Assembly: GCA_020725545.1 (NCBI GenBank)
Contig: DYEV01000003.1
Location: forward strand, 112,998-176,997
DNA from: Desulfobacca sp.
Lineage (GTDB): Bacteria; Desulfobacterota; Desulfobaccia; Desulfobaccales; Desulfobaccaceae
DNA length: 64,000 bases
Reading direction: 5' to 3'
Part shown: one piece after another, positions 11,198 to 19,563 of the stretch
How the letters are laid out: each line of letters begins with the position of its first letter
Numbering within the stretch: position 1 is the stretch's first letter
Notes under the pieces: generated by a model
Told to the model about the DNA's origin: nothing
The model's input: only the letters and a program-made list of their open reading frames with translations
Database searches by the model: none
Made by a program: the position numbers and the translations under genes

Positions 11198-11401
11198 TTA
11201 AACTTTGACGACATTGGTCGCCTGCGGCCCTTTGGCTCCCTGGCTTAATTCAAATTCCACTTCATCATTTTCCTTCAAGGTGCGGAATCCCTGGGCCTGA
11301 ATGTTGGAGTAGTGCACAAAGACTTCCGGCCCGTCATCTTGTTTGATGAAACCCCAGCCTTTGCTCTCGTTAAAAAACTTCACTTTACCTCTGTATTTCA
11401 T
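11198..11401 (-). CDS. csp: Cold shock protein, CspA family
   Basis: A 67-residue single OB-fold RNA/DNA-binding protein. RNP-1 (KGWGFIKQ) and RNP-2 (VFVHYSNI) are intact, and the length is standard. CspA-type proteins bind single-stranded RNA and melt secondary structure during cold adaptation or growth. A Shine-Dalgarno GAGGAGGA stands a few bases before the ATG. The gene is monocistronic, ending in the strong terminator at 11154-11171. The divergent spacer to alaC (about 360 bases) can accommodate the long 5' leader usual for csp genes, but no cold-box sequence was recognised. Confidence 0.95.
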   Translation of the reverse strand: MKYRGKVKFFNESKGWGFIKQDDGPEVFVHYSNIQAQGFRTLKENDEVEFELSQGAKGPQATNVVKV

Positions 11402-11759
11402 TGCTCCTCCTCGGTAATACCAATACCGCCTGCAAATCTTTGGCTAGGGGAAGGGTCGGGGCCGTGGGCTGCCAAAAGGGAGTTGCCTCTCCCAATTTTG
11501 TCAGTTTATCCTATTACTTCCAGTAATCTCTAGCCAAACCGCCGAAACAGCCCATCAATAGCACACTTAAGCGGAAATGTCAAACATTATTCAAGTCCTG
11601 CCAATCCGGCAAAATTTGCGAAAAATATTCTTGAGTTAATACAATTGACGCCGCCAACTCCAGCTTTTTATCCGTTTGACAAAGAAGGGTATTTTTGATG
11701 TAATGATGCCGTTAAGATTTGCAGGCGCGGCCCCAGCATGGCCAGGAAAGGACGAACAC

Positions 11760-12941
11760 ATGGAAGAATTCCCCCGTTTACAACGATTGCCGGAATATGT
11801 TTTTGCTACGGTCAATGCCCTCAAGATGGAGGCCAGGCGGCGTGGCGAGGATATCATCGACTTGGGTATGGGGAATCCCGACCTGGCAACCCCGCCGCAT
11901 ATCGTGGATAAATTAATCGAGGCGGCCAGGTTAGGGCATAACCACCGGTATTCCGCCTCCAAGGGGATTCCCAAGCTGCGCCAGGCCATCGCCGATTGGT
12001 ACAAACGCCGGTTTGCTGTAGACATCGATCCCGAAACCGAAGCCATCGCCACCATCGGCGCCAAAGAAGGTCTGTCGCACCTGGTCTTGGCCACCACCGG
12101 GCCGGGCAACGTGGTGTTGGTGCCCAATCCCACTTATCCCATTCATGCCTATTCGGTGGTCATTGCCGGGGCTGATCTAGTGAGCATTCCCCTGGATCCG
12201 GACCGGGATTTCTTTGAGGATATGACCACCATCACCCGGCTCATCCGCCCTCGACCGACCATGTTGATCATTTCCTATCCCCATAACCCCACGACCATGG
12301 TCGTTGACTTGGAGTTTTTTAAAAAGATCGTGGCGTTTGCCCAGGAACACGGGATCTTGGTGGTACACGACTTTGCCTATGCCGATTTGGTCTTTGACGA
12401 CTATGTGGCCCCCAGTTTTCTGCAGGTCCCTGGCGCCAAGGAGGTGGGGGTGGAATTGTTCTCCCTATCCAAAAGCTACAACATGCCGGGTTGGCGCATG
12501 GGCTTTGTCTGCGGCAATAAAAAGCTGGTGCACGCCCTCACCCGCATTAAAAGCTATCTGGATTACGGCGTCTTCCAACCCATTCAGATTGCCAGTATCA
12601 TCGCACTGAACGGCCCCTATGATTGTGTGCAGGAGATCGTGGCGACCTACAAAGAGCGGCGGGATGCCCTCTGTCGGGGTTTGAACCGCATCGGCTGGAA
12701 GGTGGAGCCGCCCAAAGGCACCATGTTCGTCTGGGCCAAGATCCCCCGCCGTTACCGGCACCTGGGCTCGGTGGAGTTCTGCAAAATGCTCATCCGGGAG
12801 GCCAAAGTAGCCGTATCGCCCGGCTTGGGCTTCGGCGAATACGGCGATGAATACGTCCGCTTTGCCTTGGTGGAGAATTCCCATCGGATTAATCAGGCTA
12901 TCCGCGGCATGCGCCAAGTGTTGCAGGGAAAGAAAGCGTGA
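11760..12941 (+). CDS. alaC: Glutamate-pyruvate aminotransferase, AlaC type
   Basis: A 393-residue fold-type I PLP aminotransferase closely resembling E. coli AlaC along its length: [46 protein letters not shown] and the PLP lysine in [14 protein letters not shown]. It transfers the amino group of glutamate to pyruvate to make alanine. The ATG at 11760 is preferred: AGGAAAGGA lies 8 bases upstream and the protein then starts like AlaC. The stop codon overlaps the GTG start of hom by four bases, so the two are translationally coupled. In several Desulfobacterota this gene precedes hom; the pairing has led to occasional annotation as an aspartate-family aminotransferase. Confidence 0.92.
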   Translation: MEEFPRLQRLPEYVFATVNALKMEARRRGEDIIDLGMGNPDLATPPHIVDKLIEAARLGHNHRYSASKGIPKLRQAIADWYKRRFAVDIDPETEAIATIGAKEGLSHLVLATTGPGNVVLVPNPTYPIHAYSVVIAGADLVSIPLDPDRDFFEDMTTITRLIRPRPTMLIISYPHNPTTMVVDLEFFKKIVAFAQEHGILVVHDFAYADLVFDDYVAPSFLQVPGAKEVGVELFSLSKSYNMPGWRMGFVCGNKKLVHALTRIKSYLDYGVFQPIQIASIIALNGPYDCVQEIVATYKERRDALCRGLNRIGWKVEPPKGTMFVWAKIPRRYRHLGSVEFCKMLIREAKVAVSPGLGFGEYGDEYVRFALVENSHRINQAIRGMRQVLQGKKA

Positions 12942-14263
12942 GGCCTGTCTACGCCGGTTTGATCGGTTTTGGCACCGTGGGCAGCGGCGTCGTCCGCCTG
13001 TTGCTGGAGCAGCAGGAGAGATTTCAGCGCCGGTTGGGATGCCCCCTGGTTCTCAAAAAGATTGCCGACATCGACTTGGTACGGCCTCGCCCGGTGGCCG
13101 TGCCCGCAGAACTCCTGACGCTCAGGGCCCAGGAGATCATCGACGATCCTGAGATCGATATCGTCATCGAATTGATGGGCGGCACCACCGAGGCCCACGA
13201 GCTGGTCCGGGCGGCCATTGCCCGGGGCAAACATGTGGTCACCGCCAATAAGGCCCTGTTGGCATTGCATGGCAATGAGTTATTCCAGAATGCCGCGGCG
13301 GCCGGCGTGGCCATCGGTTACGAGGCCAGCGTCTGTGGCGGGATCCCCATCATTTTGACCCTCCGCCAGGGTCTGGCGGCCAATGCCATTCACGAGATCT
13401 TTGGCATCCTGAACGGCACCTCCAATTACATCCTCACCAAAATGGCCGCCAGCTGCGCCTCGTTTCAGGAGGCTTTGCAGGAAGCCCAAATCCTGGGGTT
13501 TGCCGAAGCCGACCCGACTCTGGACGTGGAGGGTCTCGATGCCGCCCACAAACTGGCCCTGCTCATGGCCCTGGCCTACGGCGCGCAGATCGATTTTGAC
13601 AGCATCCATGTGGAAGGCATTACCCACCTAGAACCACTGGATATCCAGTTTGCCAAAGAATTCGGCTATCAGATCAAACTCCTGGCCATCACTCGGGACG
13701 ACGGCCAGCAGGTGGAAGCCCGGGTCCATCCCACCATGATTCCTCAAGACCATATCATGGCCAGCGTCTTGGGGGTGCACAACGCCGTTTATATCACCGG
13801 CGATGCAGTGGGGTCCATTCTCTTATATGGCCGGGGAGCCGGCATGATGCCCACGGCCAGCTCCGTGGCGGCTGATCTCATTGAATTGGCCTATGCCGTC
13901 CGCAACGGCCGCCAAGGCTGGATCCCGCCCTTGGGCGTGCCGGACGCGGCCAGTAAGCGGCGGGCCGTCAAACCCCTGACCGATATCATCACCAACTACT
14001 ACATCCGCTTTGCCGCCCAGGATCGGCCCGGAGTGTTGTCGAAAATCTCCGGTATTCTGGCCAAATATGACATCAGCATCGCCGCGGTCATCCAAAAAGG
14101 ACGGGGACAGCGCGGCTCCGTGCCCATCGTCATGATCACCCATGAAGCCCGGGAGGCCAATGTTCAAATGGCGCTGGCGGAAATCCAGCACCTGGATGTG
14201 GTGACTGAAGCGGCCAAACTTATCCGCATCGAAGACCCAAACCTGGATGCCGCCCAGATCTAA
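12938..14263 (+). CDS. hom: Homoserine dehydrogenase
   Basis: A 441-residue enzyme that reduces aspartate semialdehyde to homoserine, the branch point to threonine and methionine. The Rossmann motif is [13 protein letters not shown] (residues 6-18), the catalytic domain contains [12 protein letters not shown] and [12 protein letters not shown], and a C-terminal ACT domain (about 350-430, [19 protein letters not shown]) should give feedback control by threonine. It starts at GTG overlapping the alaC stop. No homoserine kinase thrB is adjacent; apgM, which in some genomes is proposed to fill that role, lies 5.5 kb downstream after an accessory block. Confidence 0.96.
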   Translation: MRPVYAGLIGFGTVGSGVVRLLLEQQERFQRRLGCPLVLKKIADIDLVRPRPVAVPAELLTLRAQEIIDDPEIDIVIELMGGTTEAHELVRAAIARGKHVVTANKALLALHGNELFQNAAAAGVAIGYEASVCGGIPIILTLRQGLAANAIHEIFGILNGTSNYILTKMAASCASFQEALQEAQILGFAEADPTLDVEGLDAAHKLALLMALAYGAQIDFDSIHVEGITHLEPLDIQFAKEFGYQIKLLAITRDDGQQVEARVHPTMIPQDHIMASVLGVHNAVYITGDAVGSILLYGRGAGMMPTASSVAADLIELAYAVRNGRQGWIPPLGVPDAASKRRAVKPLTDIITNYYIRFAAQDRPGVLSKISGILAKYDISIAAVIQKGRGQRGSVPIVMITHEAREANVQMALAEIQHLDVVTEAAKLIRIEDPNLDAAQI

Positions 14264-14937
14264 CAGGTTGCTGCCTAACGGCTTTTGGGGAAGAAAACCC
14301 AGGGGGCACAGCTCTTGGTTCCATCTCCCCAACCCTGTCTTTCCCATAAGTTTTTAATTTACCGAAAACATTCTTTCATTCTCCCCCTTGAGCATGCGTC
14401 TCCGGTAGACTTCTTACAGGGGGGAAATTTTATCTTGCTATCCTGAGCGCTGCGAAGGATTCGAGATTCTTCGGTCGCTTTGCTCCCTCAGAATGACAGT
14501 ATGGGCCAACTTGAGATAATTTCGGAGCGCTCCGTGCCGCTCGCAAAAACCTTACCGGATACTGCTGCTCCCTGAGGAGAGAGGGCTAAAGCAATCCAAA
14601 TGCAGACTATCTAAGGGTTACTTATCCTCCATCCCCCCAAAAGCTGCCTAGCCACAAAACAACCTCTGTCGCCGTTGGTCCTTTGCCTTACAAAAACTCC
14701 CCGGACATGAGTGGATCGCAATGTATTTATTCGTTAAGTATTTTGTCTTGGAATTATAATTGACAAATTAAGATATATTTCCTAAACTCTTGTCCTGAAG
14801 AATGGGGGTGTGGGGCTTTTATCCGGCTGGCGCCGAGGCCATGGTTTGCGGCCAGACTTTGCCATAATTGTTTGCCCGGCGCGGCGGTGCTAGATTTTGC
14901 TTGCCCTGCGGCGAACTTTGGGATACAAACAATCTGT
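14264..14937. other. Gene-free spacer with a dispersed palindromic repeat
   Basis: No gene is supported here. A palindromic element at 14440-14500 shares the block TTCGGTCGCTT-GCTCCCTCAG followed by ATGACAG/ATAACAG with 46621-46650, and its left half (CTGAGCG-GCGAAGG) recurs at 34713-34729. Such elements are scattered between genes in many bacteria. The right part (14760-14788) contains a promoter-like pair. The rest is featureless. Confidence 0.5.
14760..14788 (+). promoter_or_regulatory. Possible sigma-70 promoter upstream of tRNA-Pro
   Basis: A perfect -35 TTGACA (14760-14765) is followed after 17 bases by TAAACT (14783-14788, four of six matches to TATAAT) in an AT-rich patch. The predicted start lies about 140 bases before the tRNA, rather far, so a processed leader or a closer unrecognised promoter is possible. 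Confidence 0.45.
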
Positions 14938-15014
14938 CGGGACGTGGCTCAGCCTGGTAGAGCACAGCGTTCGGGACGCTGGGGTCGCTGGTTCAAATCC
15001 AGTCGTCCCGACCA
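14938..15014 (+). tRNA. tRNA-Pro (anticodon CGG)
   Basis: A complete 77-base tRNA. Acceptor arms CGGGACG/CGTCCCG pair fully, discriminator A is followed by an encoded CCA. The anticodon arm has stem CAGCG/CGCTG and a seven-base loop with anticodon CGG at its centre, reading the proline codon CCG. The T arm contains GGTTCAAATCC. It stands at the left edge of the accessory block between hom and apgM, a typical integration site position, but no second copy of its 3' end was found within the block. Confidence 0.95.
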
Positions 15015-15108
15015 TCTTCTTTCTCGATTCTTGCCAGTCATCCGCTTGCTGCTTTGTTGTCCCAACCGCGCCTGTCCATGAATGCCAACCAGAATAAGGG
15101 AAGATATT

Positions 15109-16233
15109 GTGCCTGCCGCCGCTTTGCTCCTGAGTGAACCGGGCCTGCAGATCATCCGTCTGACGGGCTCGCCAGCCGCCATGGGTCAGGCCCACGGCCG
15201 TCTGTTGGGCAGCCAAATCCGCCGACTGCGCTGGGAATTTTTGCGCTATCTGGGGAAGCTTTCCTTGGGGCTTGGGGCCCTGCCCTTGTATCTGCTCATC
15301 TGCAGCCTGGCCTGGCGGTTCCGGCCCTTCATCCCCCCGGCCCTGTGGGAGGAGATGCAGGCCGTGGCTCAGGGTTCGGGGGTGCAGGTCAGCTTTATTC
15401 TCCTCATTAATGTTCTGGATGACCTGCTCAATAATATCCCCCGCTGCTCCACCTTTGCGGCCCCGTTACATGCCAGTGGCCCGACCACCTTTATTTTGGC
15501 TCGGAACCTGGATTATCCCTTGTTTGCCAAGTCCATGTGTCGGTATAATACGGTCCAGGTGTTCATGCCGACCGACGGTCAGCCTTTCTTGTCCGTGGCG
15601 TGGCCGGGGTACATTGGCGTCTATACAGGCATGAATCGGTCCCAGGTGGCCTTGGGCCAGTTGACGGCGGCGACGTCGGATGTTTCCCTGGACGGCGTGC
15701 CGGCGGCGCTGCGCAACCGCCTGGCATTGCAATACCATGACACTGTGCTGGCAGCAGCGGCCCGGATTGCCAGTTTGCCGGGGACATTGGGGGCGAACCT
15801 GATTCTGGCTTCGCCTAATGAGGCCCTACTCTTGGAGATTTCGGCGCGTCAGCGGCAGGTGCGCCTGCCCCAGAAGGGCAGGCTGACGGCCACCAATCAC
15901 TACCAATCTCCAGGCATGCAATCGTGGCGGGGCGCGGCCTTTCGCCGGCCGCTATTCTCCCCCTTAGACAATTACTATTTTTCCACCGACTATAGCCTGG
16001 CTCGCAATCAACGCCTGCAGGAGCTCCTCGCTACCCAGGATTTGGATATTCCCCGAGCCCAAGAGATTTTAAGGGATCCGATTATTGCCAATCCCTGCGA
16101 TATCAATAGCGTCATCTTTGATACCGCCGCTTCTGCCGTCTATGTGGCTCAAGGCCTGGAATTGCCGGTCTCCCGCCGGGGGCGGTTCCGCCGGCTCAGC
16201 CATCTCTTTGATTCCGACCCGCAAGTAACCTAA
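15109..16233 (+). CDS. C45-type Ntn hydrolase (acyltransferase/phospholipase B-like)
   Basis: A protein of 374 residues related to the peptidase C45 / acyl-CoA:6-aminopenicillanic-acid acyltransferase superfamily. These Ntn hydrolases cleave themselves to expose an N-terminal Cys. The likely site is before Cys in IPRCSTFAAPL, followed by the family motif LARNLDYP (RNxD). N-terminal GSPAAMGQAHGRLLG is also typical. The GTG at 15109 is preferred since AAGGGA lies 6 bases upstream; an ATG nine codons earlier (15082) lacks such a signal. Substrates in the family are amides such as acylated amines or lipids; which one is cut here is unknown. The segment FLRYLGKLSLGLGALPLYLLICSLAW is hydrophobic and may touch the membrane. 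Confidence 0.75.
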   Translation: MPAAALLLSEPGLQIIRLTGSPAAMGQAHGRLLGSQIRRLRWEFLRYLGKLSLGLGALPLYLLICSLAWRFRPFIPPALWEEMQAVAQGSGVQVSFILLINVLDDLLNNIPRCSTFAAPLHASGPTTFILARNLDYPLFAKSMCRYNTVQVFMPTDGQPFLSVAWPGYIGVYTGMNRSQVALGQLTAATSDVSLDGVPAALRNRLALQYHDTVLAAAARIASLPGTLGANLILASPNEALLLEISARQRQVRLPQKGRLTATNHYQSPGMQSWRGAAFRRPLFSPLDNYYFSTDYSLARNQRLQELLATQDLDIPRAQEILRDPIIANPCDINSVIFDTAASAVYVAQGLELPVSRRGRFRRLSHLFDSDPQVT

Positions 16234-16296
16234 GCCACCGGGAGTTTGCGGCCAGACCGCTGGCGAACTCTTCTGCCCCTACGTGCTCCTCTCCCC

Positions 16297-17094
16297 TCAT
16301 CTGAGCGTGGCCACGAATTCGGTAATAGCTTTGAGGTATTGCTCCAAGCCCACCAGAAATAAGTCGTTGTGATTAGCCCCGGGGATCTGCACCAAGGTTT
16401 TTTTCCGGGACGGACAGGCGTCATAGAGGGCCTGGGCGTCGGTATAGGGGATAATATGGTCAAATTGGGCATGAATAATGAGAAGCGGTTTGTGCCAGGT
16501 CCTAATTTTGGCCAGATGATTAAAGCCCGCCTCCTCGGTAAAACCCAGGGCCAGGGGATCGACGCCAAAGAGCTGCAGTAATGGGCCCGCATAGGCGAAA
16601 CCGCTTTCGATGATGAGTCCGGCTGCCTGGTCAGGGTGGCTGGCGGCCAATGCCAACACGGAGGCACTCCCCAGAGAGCGCCCCATGAGCACCAAGGGGC
16701 CGCTATAGTCGTGCTCGGCCAGCCAGCCGGTGACAAACCGCAGGATGGTATGGCAGTCCTGCATCATGGCGGTGATGGTGGGCTGTCCGCCGGAGCGGCC
16801 GTAGCCCCGATAATCCACAGGGAGGAAGTTGAGGCCCAAGCGGTTGTAGACAGGCCCCAGGTCGTCATAATCGGCGACAATTTCACCGTTGCCGTGGAAA
16901 AAGAGGATATTGGGAGCGTCGGCAGCAGTCAGATGGAAGCGGCCGCCCACGGCGATCTCGCCTTCCACCGGGATCATGACGTCGAGGCCGGAGCCGGACC
17001 CGCCGCCGAAGAGGCCGCTGAACTCGGGGCGGGGATGAAAGAGCACCTGAAGGATTTCCGGCCGGTCAAACCGGCTATAATCGATGCTGGACAT
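16297..17094 (-). CDS. Alpha/beta hydrolase (ABHD13/BEM46-like)
   Basis: A 265-residue serine hydrolase of the family that includes bacterial and eukaryotic BEM46-like proteins. The oxyanion strand is NILFFHGNGEIVADY, the nucleophile elbow GRSLGSAS carries the catalytic serine, the acid is in HAQFDHIIPY and the histidine in GANHNDLF. VDYRGYGRSGG is a further family signature. No signal peptide is seen, so it is probably cytoplasmic. The substrate is unknown. It is followed on the same strand by a cupin gene running towards it from the right, with 65 bases between them, so the two may form one unit (cupin first). Confidence 0.82.
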   Translation of the reverse strand: MSSIDYSRFDRPEILQVLFHPRPEFSGLFGGGSGSGLDVMIPVEGEIAVGGRFHLTAADAPNILFFHGNGEIVADYDDLGPVYNRLGLNFLPVDYRGYGRSGGQPTITAMMQDCHTILRFVTGWLAEHDYSGPLVLMGRSLGSASVLALAASHPDQAAGLIIESGFAYAGPLLQLFGVDPLALGFTEEAGFNHLAKIRTWHKPLLIIHAQFDHIIPYTDAQALYDACPSRKKTLVQIPGANHNDLFLVGLEQYLKAITEFVATLR

Positions 17095-17159
17095 GGTGTT
17101 CGCACCCTTGAGGTGAGCGGCCCGGGGCCGGCCTGGCCGCGCCGCGCCGCCTGCTGAGG

Positions 17160-17501
17160 TTAATGTTCATGCCCGCCTTCGCTGTGGCCGCCGGCGGCAA
17201 TATACACTGCCGGCATTTTTTGGTTATTTTCCAAGATGTAGGTGACGTCGCCTTTGAGATAAAAGGCTTCTCCCAATTTGATATTTTGACTGCCTTCGGG
17301 ACCGATCAGAGTGACGACCCCGGCGACGACGCAGAAGATCTCTTCGTGGCCGGGGCCGGGGTTGAGCTGGCGCCCCTTCTGGCCGGGCTCGAGAATGCCA
17401 TAAATGAGATAACAGGTATGGGTTTCCAGCTCCTGGCTGCCCAGGACGGTTTCGCCGCCTTCAGCTTTAGCCCGCATCAAACAATCAAAGGTCTGCACCA
17501 T
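17160..17501 (-). CDS. Small cupin-domain protein
   Basis: A 113-residue single-domain cupin. The conserved motif 1 is degenerate, with NPGPGHEEIFCVVAGVVTLIGPEG providing one His and Glu; motif 2 is weak (GEAFYLKGDVTYILEN). The tail SEGGHEH is His-rich and might bind metal. The start MVQTFDCLMRAKAEGG is chosen for a perfect AAGGAGAAC signal ahead of it; the longer frame is not supported. Cupins of this size serve as isomerases, dioxygenases or plain binding proteins; no specific function can be given. It lies between the radical SAM gene and the hydrolase, all on the minus strand. Confidence 0.72.
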   Translation of the reverse strand: MVQTFDCLMRAKAEGGETVLGSQELETHTCYLIYGILEPGQKGRQLNPGPGHEEIFCVVAGVVTLIGPEGSQNIKLGEAFYLKGDVTYILENNQKMPAVYIAAGGHSEGGHEH

Positions 17502-17521
17502 ATTTGTTCTCCTTTTGCAAG

Positions 17522-17610
17522 CCTCTTGGCGCAGCCAAAAGGCCAAGTAGGGGTTGGGGAAGGGGTTTTAGGGGGGGAGTAGGGAGCTTGTGCCCTCGGG
17601 TCCCGCCCCT
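17522..17610 (+). repeat. Dispersed intergenic repeat, family B copy 2
   Basis: Reads CTTGGCGCAGCCAAAAGGCC, then a TTGGGG-rich block with GGTTTTAGGGGGGGAG and a C-rich end. The minus strand of 51719-51803 matches nearly throughout (TTGGCGCAGCCCAAAGGCC and GGTTTTAGGGGAGGGGG blocks in the same order). It fills the space between the radical SAM gene and the cupin gene. Confidence 0.65.
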
Positions 17611-19168
17611 ATAAGCTCTTTTTCGACCACAAGGTTTCTGGGTCCACACCGTACCGGGCACACATAACGGGATCGGGGTCCAGCCCGCGGCCGGCCCGGA
17701 AGCGGCAGCCGCCCCGGCAGTCCCGGATATGGGGACAGGGGGCACAGGCCAAATCGCGCAACGGGATATGCTGCAGCCGTCGCCAACAGGTTTCCAAGCC
17801 CTCGCTGAGCCGCCCCAGAGGTTGGTCGCCATAGAGCCCGCATTTGGCCACAGTGCCGTTGGGCAAGACCGCGGCCAGATGCCGACCACAGGCATAATCG
17901 CCGCTGGCGCCATGGTCGGCGCCGCCGAAGCCCAGGTCCAGATAGGGAGCCCCGGCCAGGGGCTCCACCCAGATATCCGACTTCTCTGCCAGCCGGCCGC
18001 TGGCACAGGGGATGTCCAAATTCCACTCCCGAATACCCAATCCTTGTAGCCAGGCATGCAGGTGGGGGAGTTCTGCCAGATTGCCCTCATGAATCATGGT
18101 GGCCACCGAAACGGGCATGCCAGCCTTGATCAGGGCTTCCAACCGCGCCACGGTCTTCTGCCAGGTACCAGGTCCCCGGATGAGATCATGGCCATGGGCC
18201 AGACCGTCCAAGCTGAGCTGGACCTCATGAACGTTTAAATCTCGGACGAGCGCGTCAGTGAGCAAGAGGCCGTTGGTTAACAGGACAAAACGCAGCTCAA
18301 ACTCGGGCAGGCGCTCATTCAGCTCCCGCCATTGTCGATAGAGCAAGGGTTCGCCGCCGGAAAGGAGGACCCTTAGCCCCTGCATCTGTTGAAATTCTGT
18401 CAGGGTGTCCAAGACGGTAGCCAAAGGCAGCTCCGCCTCACCCGTCTCCCCTAAATAACAATGACGACAGCGCAGGTTGCAGCGTTCGGTGAGGAGCAGC
18501 TCCAGATAGCGCCAAGAAGGGATGGGGGACTGACCCCAGGAAAGGGGCCGGGGCGCGGGGCCGGCCAGGCAAGCCAGCAGTGATTCGGCCAGCAAGAAGT
18601 CCACAAATTCCTGATCGGCCAGGGGGGCTAGGCCGGGGGTGGTGCCGTCGCAGCGGGCCAGCCAGGCAAAGCCACTCTCGTCCACTTCGTAGAGTTCATC
18701 GGCCAGCCGGTCATAAAGATGGGGAGTCTCCAAGAGTCGCAGGGAAACGTGTTCGGCCAGCCGCAGATAGCTATGGCGGCGGTGGTGCTCCCAGGCTGCC
18801 CGCAATTGGGCAGACGTTATGACATGCGCACTCAGCAGGCGGCCCAAGGCCACGAAGCCGCCACAGGGCGGCGCCTTGGGTTCACCGGCGGCAAAGTCGC
18901 AGCCATGGCGCCGGAAGACGCAGCGGCCACAGACCTGCTCCACCAGGAATGCGCTATGCTGGTGCTCCCTGGCAAATTCCCCTCCTTGAGCCCCAGGAGC
19001 AGTGTGGTTCGCCGCTGCCGTAAAAGCGGTTATGGCCAGAGCCTCGGTGAGGTTGGGGTCAAGTTGGCACCAGGAGGCCAGGAGTGCTGCGGCCAGACAC
19101 TTTTCGGCCTCGCGGCGCTCTGGTTTATAGAAAGCACAAAACGGTCGGCAGACGGTCTGGGTTATCAT
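17609..19168 (-). CDS. Radical SAM/SPASM peptide maturase with fused RRE-like domain
   Basis: A 519-residue protein with three parts. Residues 1-115 are Cys-rich (C7, C11, C24, C34, C80, C83, C90, C102) and unfamiliar. Residues 135-200 (VSLRLLETPHLYDRLADELYE, then a GFAWLARCDG core) resemble a PqqD-like RiPP recognition element. The radical SAM core follows, with the CxxxCxxC cluster at C230/C234/C237 and SGGEP at 270-273. The C-terminus is a complete seven-Cys SPASM domain: C427-x10-G-x4-C443, C475-x2-C478-x5-C484-x3-C488, C503. SPASM enzymes bind two auxiliary Fe-S clusters and modify ribosomal peptides. The ATG at 19168 has GAGG 6 bases upstream; earlier in-frame starts (19192, GTG 19219) lack one. 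Just upstream on the same strand is a 20-codon Cys-rich peptide gene, the likely substrate. Confidence 0.88.
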   Translation of the reverse strand: MITQTVCRPFCAFYKPERREAEKCLAAALLASWCQLDPNLTEALAITAFTAAANHTAPGAQGGEFAREHQHSAFLVEQVCGRCVFRRHGCDFAAGEPKAPPCGGFVALGRLLSAHVITSAQLRAAWEHHRRHSYLRLAEHVSLRLLETPHLYDRLADELYEVDESGFAWLARCDGTTPGLAPLADQEFVDFLLAESLLACLAGPAPRPLSWGQSPIPSWRYLELLLTERCNLRCRHCYLGETGEAELPLATVLDTLTEFQQMQGLRVLLSGGEPLLYRQWRELNERLPEFELRFVLLTNGLLLTDALVRDLNVHEVQLSLDGLAHGHDLIRGPGTWQKTVARLEALIKAGMPVSVATMIHEGNLAELPHLHAWLQGLGIREWNLDIPCASGRLAEKSDIWVEPLAGAPYLDLGFGGADHGASGDYACGRHLAAVLPNGTVAKCGLYGDQPLGRLSEGLETCWRRLQHIPLRDLACAPCPHIRDCRGGCRFRAGRGLDPDPVMCARYGVDPETLWSKKSL

Positions 19169-19220
19169 GACGAGCCTCGGACTCGCTGACATTATCGATT
19201 TTTTCGGATGGTTTGACACT

Positions 19221-19244
19221 AAAAAAGGGACGCCCAGGCGCCCC
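19221..19244 (-). terminator. Intrinsic terminator between precursor peptide and maturase
   Basis: On the minus strand a GC-rich hairpin (GGGGCGCC/GGCGTCCC with one G-T pair and a short loop) is followed directly by TTTTTT. It lies 25 bases after the stop codon of the small peptide gene and just before the maturase gene. It would end most transcripts after the peptide gene, letting a few continue into the maturase, so the peptide is made in excess. This arrangement is common in RiPP operons. Confidence 0.8.
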
Positions 19245-19268
19245 TCGGAGTCTGATATTATCGCAAAG

Positions 19269-19331
19269 TTAACAGGATTTTTTGCACTTACACAAACCGC
19301 TGGCAGCTTTGGCCACTTTCTTGATCTTCAT
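19269..19331 (-). CDS. Putative RiPP precursor, 20-residue Cys/Lys-rich peptide
   Basis: Translation gives MKIKKVAKAASGLCKCKKSC and a TAA stop. A near-ideal ribosome-binding site (GGGAGGAAG, 6 bases before the ATG), a consensus promoter upstream and an intrinsic terminator downstream all frame exactly this reading frame, which is strong support for so short a gene. The N-terminal half is basic and helical in character; the C-terminal LCKCKKSC has three Cys separated by Lys. It is directly upstream of the SPASM maturase with a PqqD-like domain, so it probably is that enzyme's substrate, with a thioether or other Cys-based modification. I know no described family with this sequence. An alternative is a tiny metal-binding peptide unrelated to the enzyme. 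Confidence 0.75.
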   Translation of the reverse strand: MKIKKVAKAASGLCKCKKSC

Positions 19332-19374
19332 GATCTTCCTCCCTTCATGGCATATTGAGCAAAAAAAGGCAAAG

Positions 19375-19393
19375 CAGTTGCTTCTTGCAACTG
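19375..19393 (-). promoter_or_regulatory. Leader hairpin of the small peptide gene
   Basis: A perfect 7-bp inverted repeat (CAGTTGC/GCAACTG, five-base loop) begins a few bases after the predicted transcription start and ends about 43 bases before the peptide ATG. It is not followed by a T-tract, so it may stabilise the short mRNA or serve as a binding site. Confidence 0.6.
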
Positions 19394-19402
19394 TTGGTAA
19401 CT

Positions 19403-19431
19403 AATGTAACGTCGGGGCTGGCGGCTGTCAA
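19403..19431 (-). promoter_or_regulatory. Sigma-70 promoter of the small peptide gene
   Basis: On the minus strand TTGACA (19431-19426) is followed after exactly 17 bases by TACATT (19408-19403, four of six matches). The start point would be near 19396, giving a leader of about 65 bases. The perfect -35 implies substantial expression. Confidence 0.7.
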
Positions 19432-19563
19432 GTTGCGCCTGTCAGGTGGCGGGAGGGTGGGTAGGCCAAATAATCTGTCGCCATCAGGAAATTTCTGATA
19501 AAATAATTATCCGTAGGAGGGGGTTACCCTCTAATTTCTACAATCGAATTCAGGGAGAAAATT

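Noticed and set aside
14890..15216. Minus-strand frame containing GFEPATPASRTL, opposite the tRNA-Pro
   Set aside because: This is the well-known spurious antisense translation of a proline tRNA gene; no ribosome-binding site or coding signature supports it.
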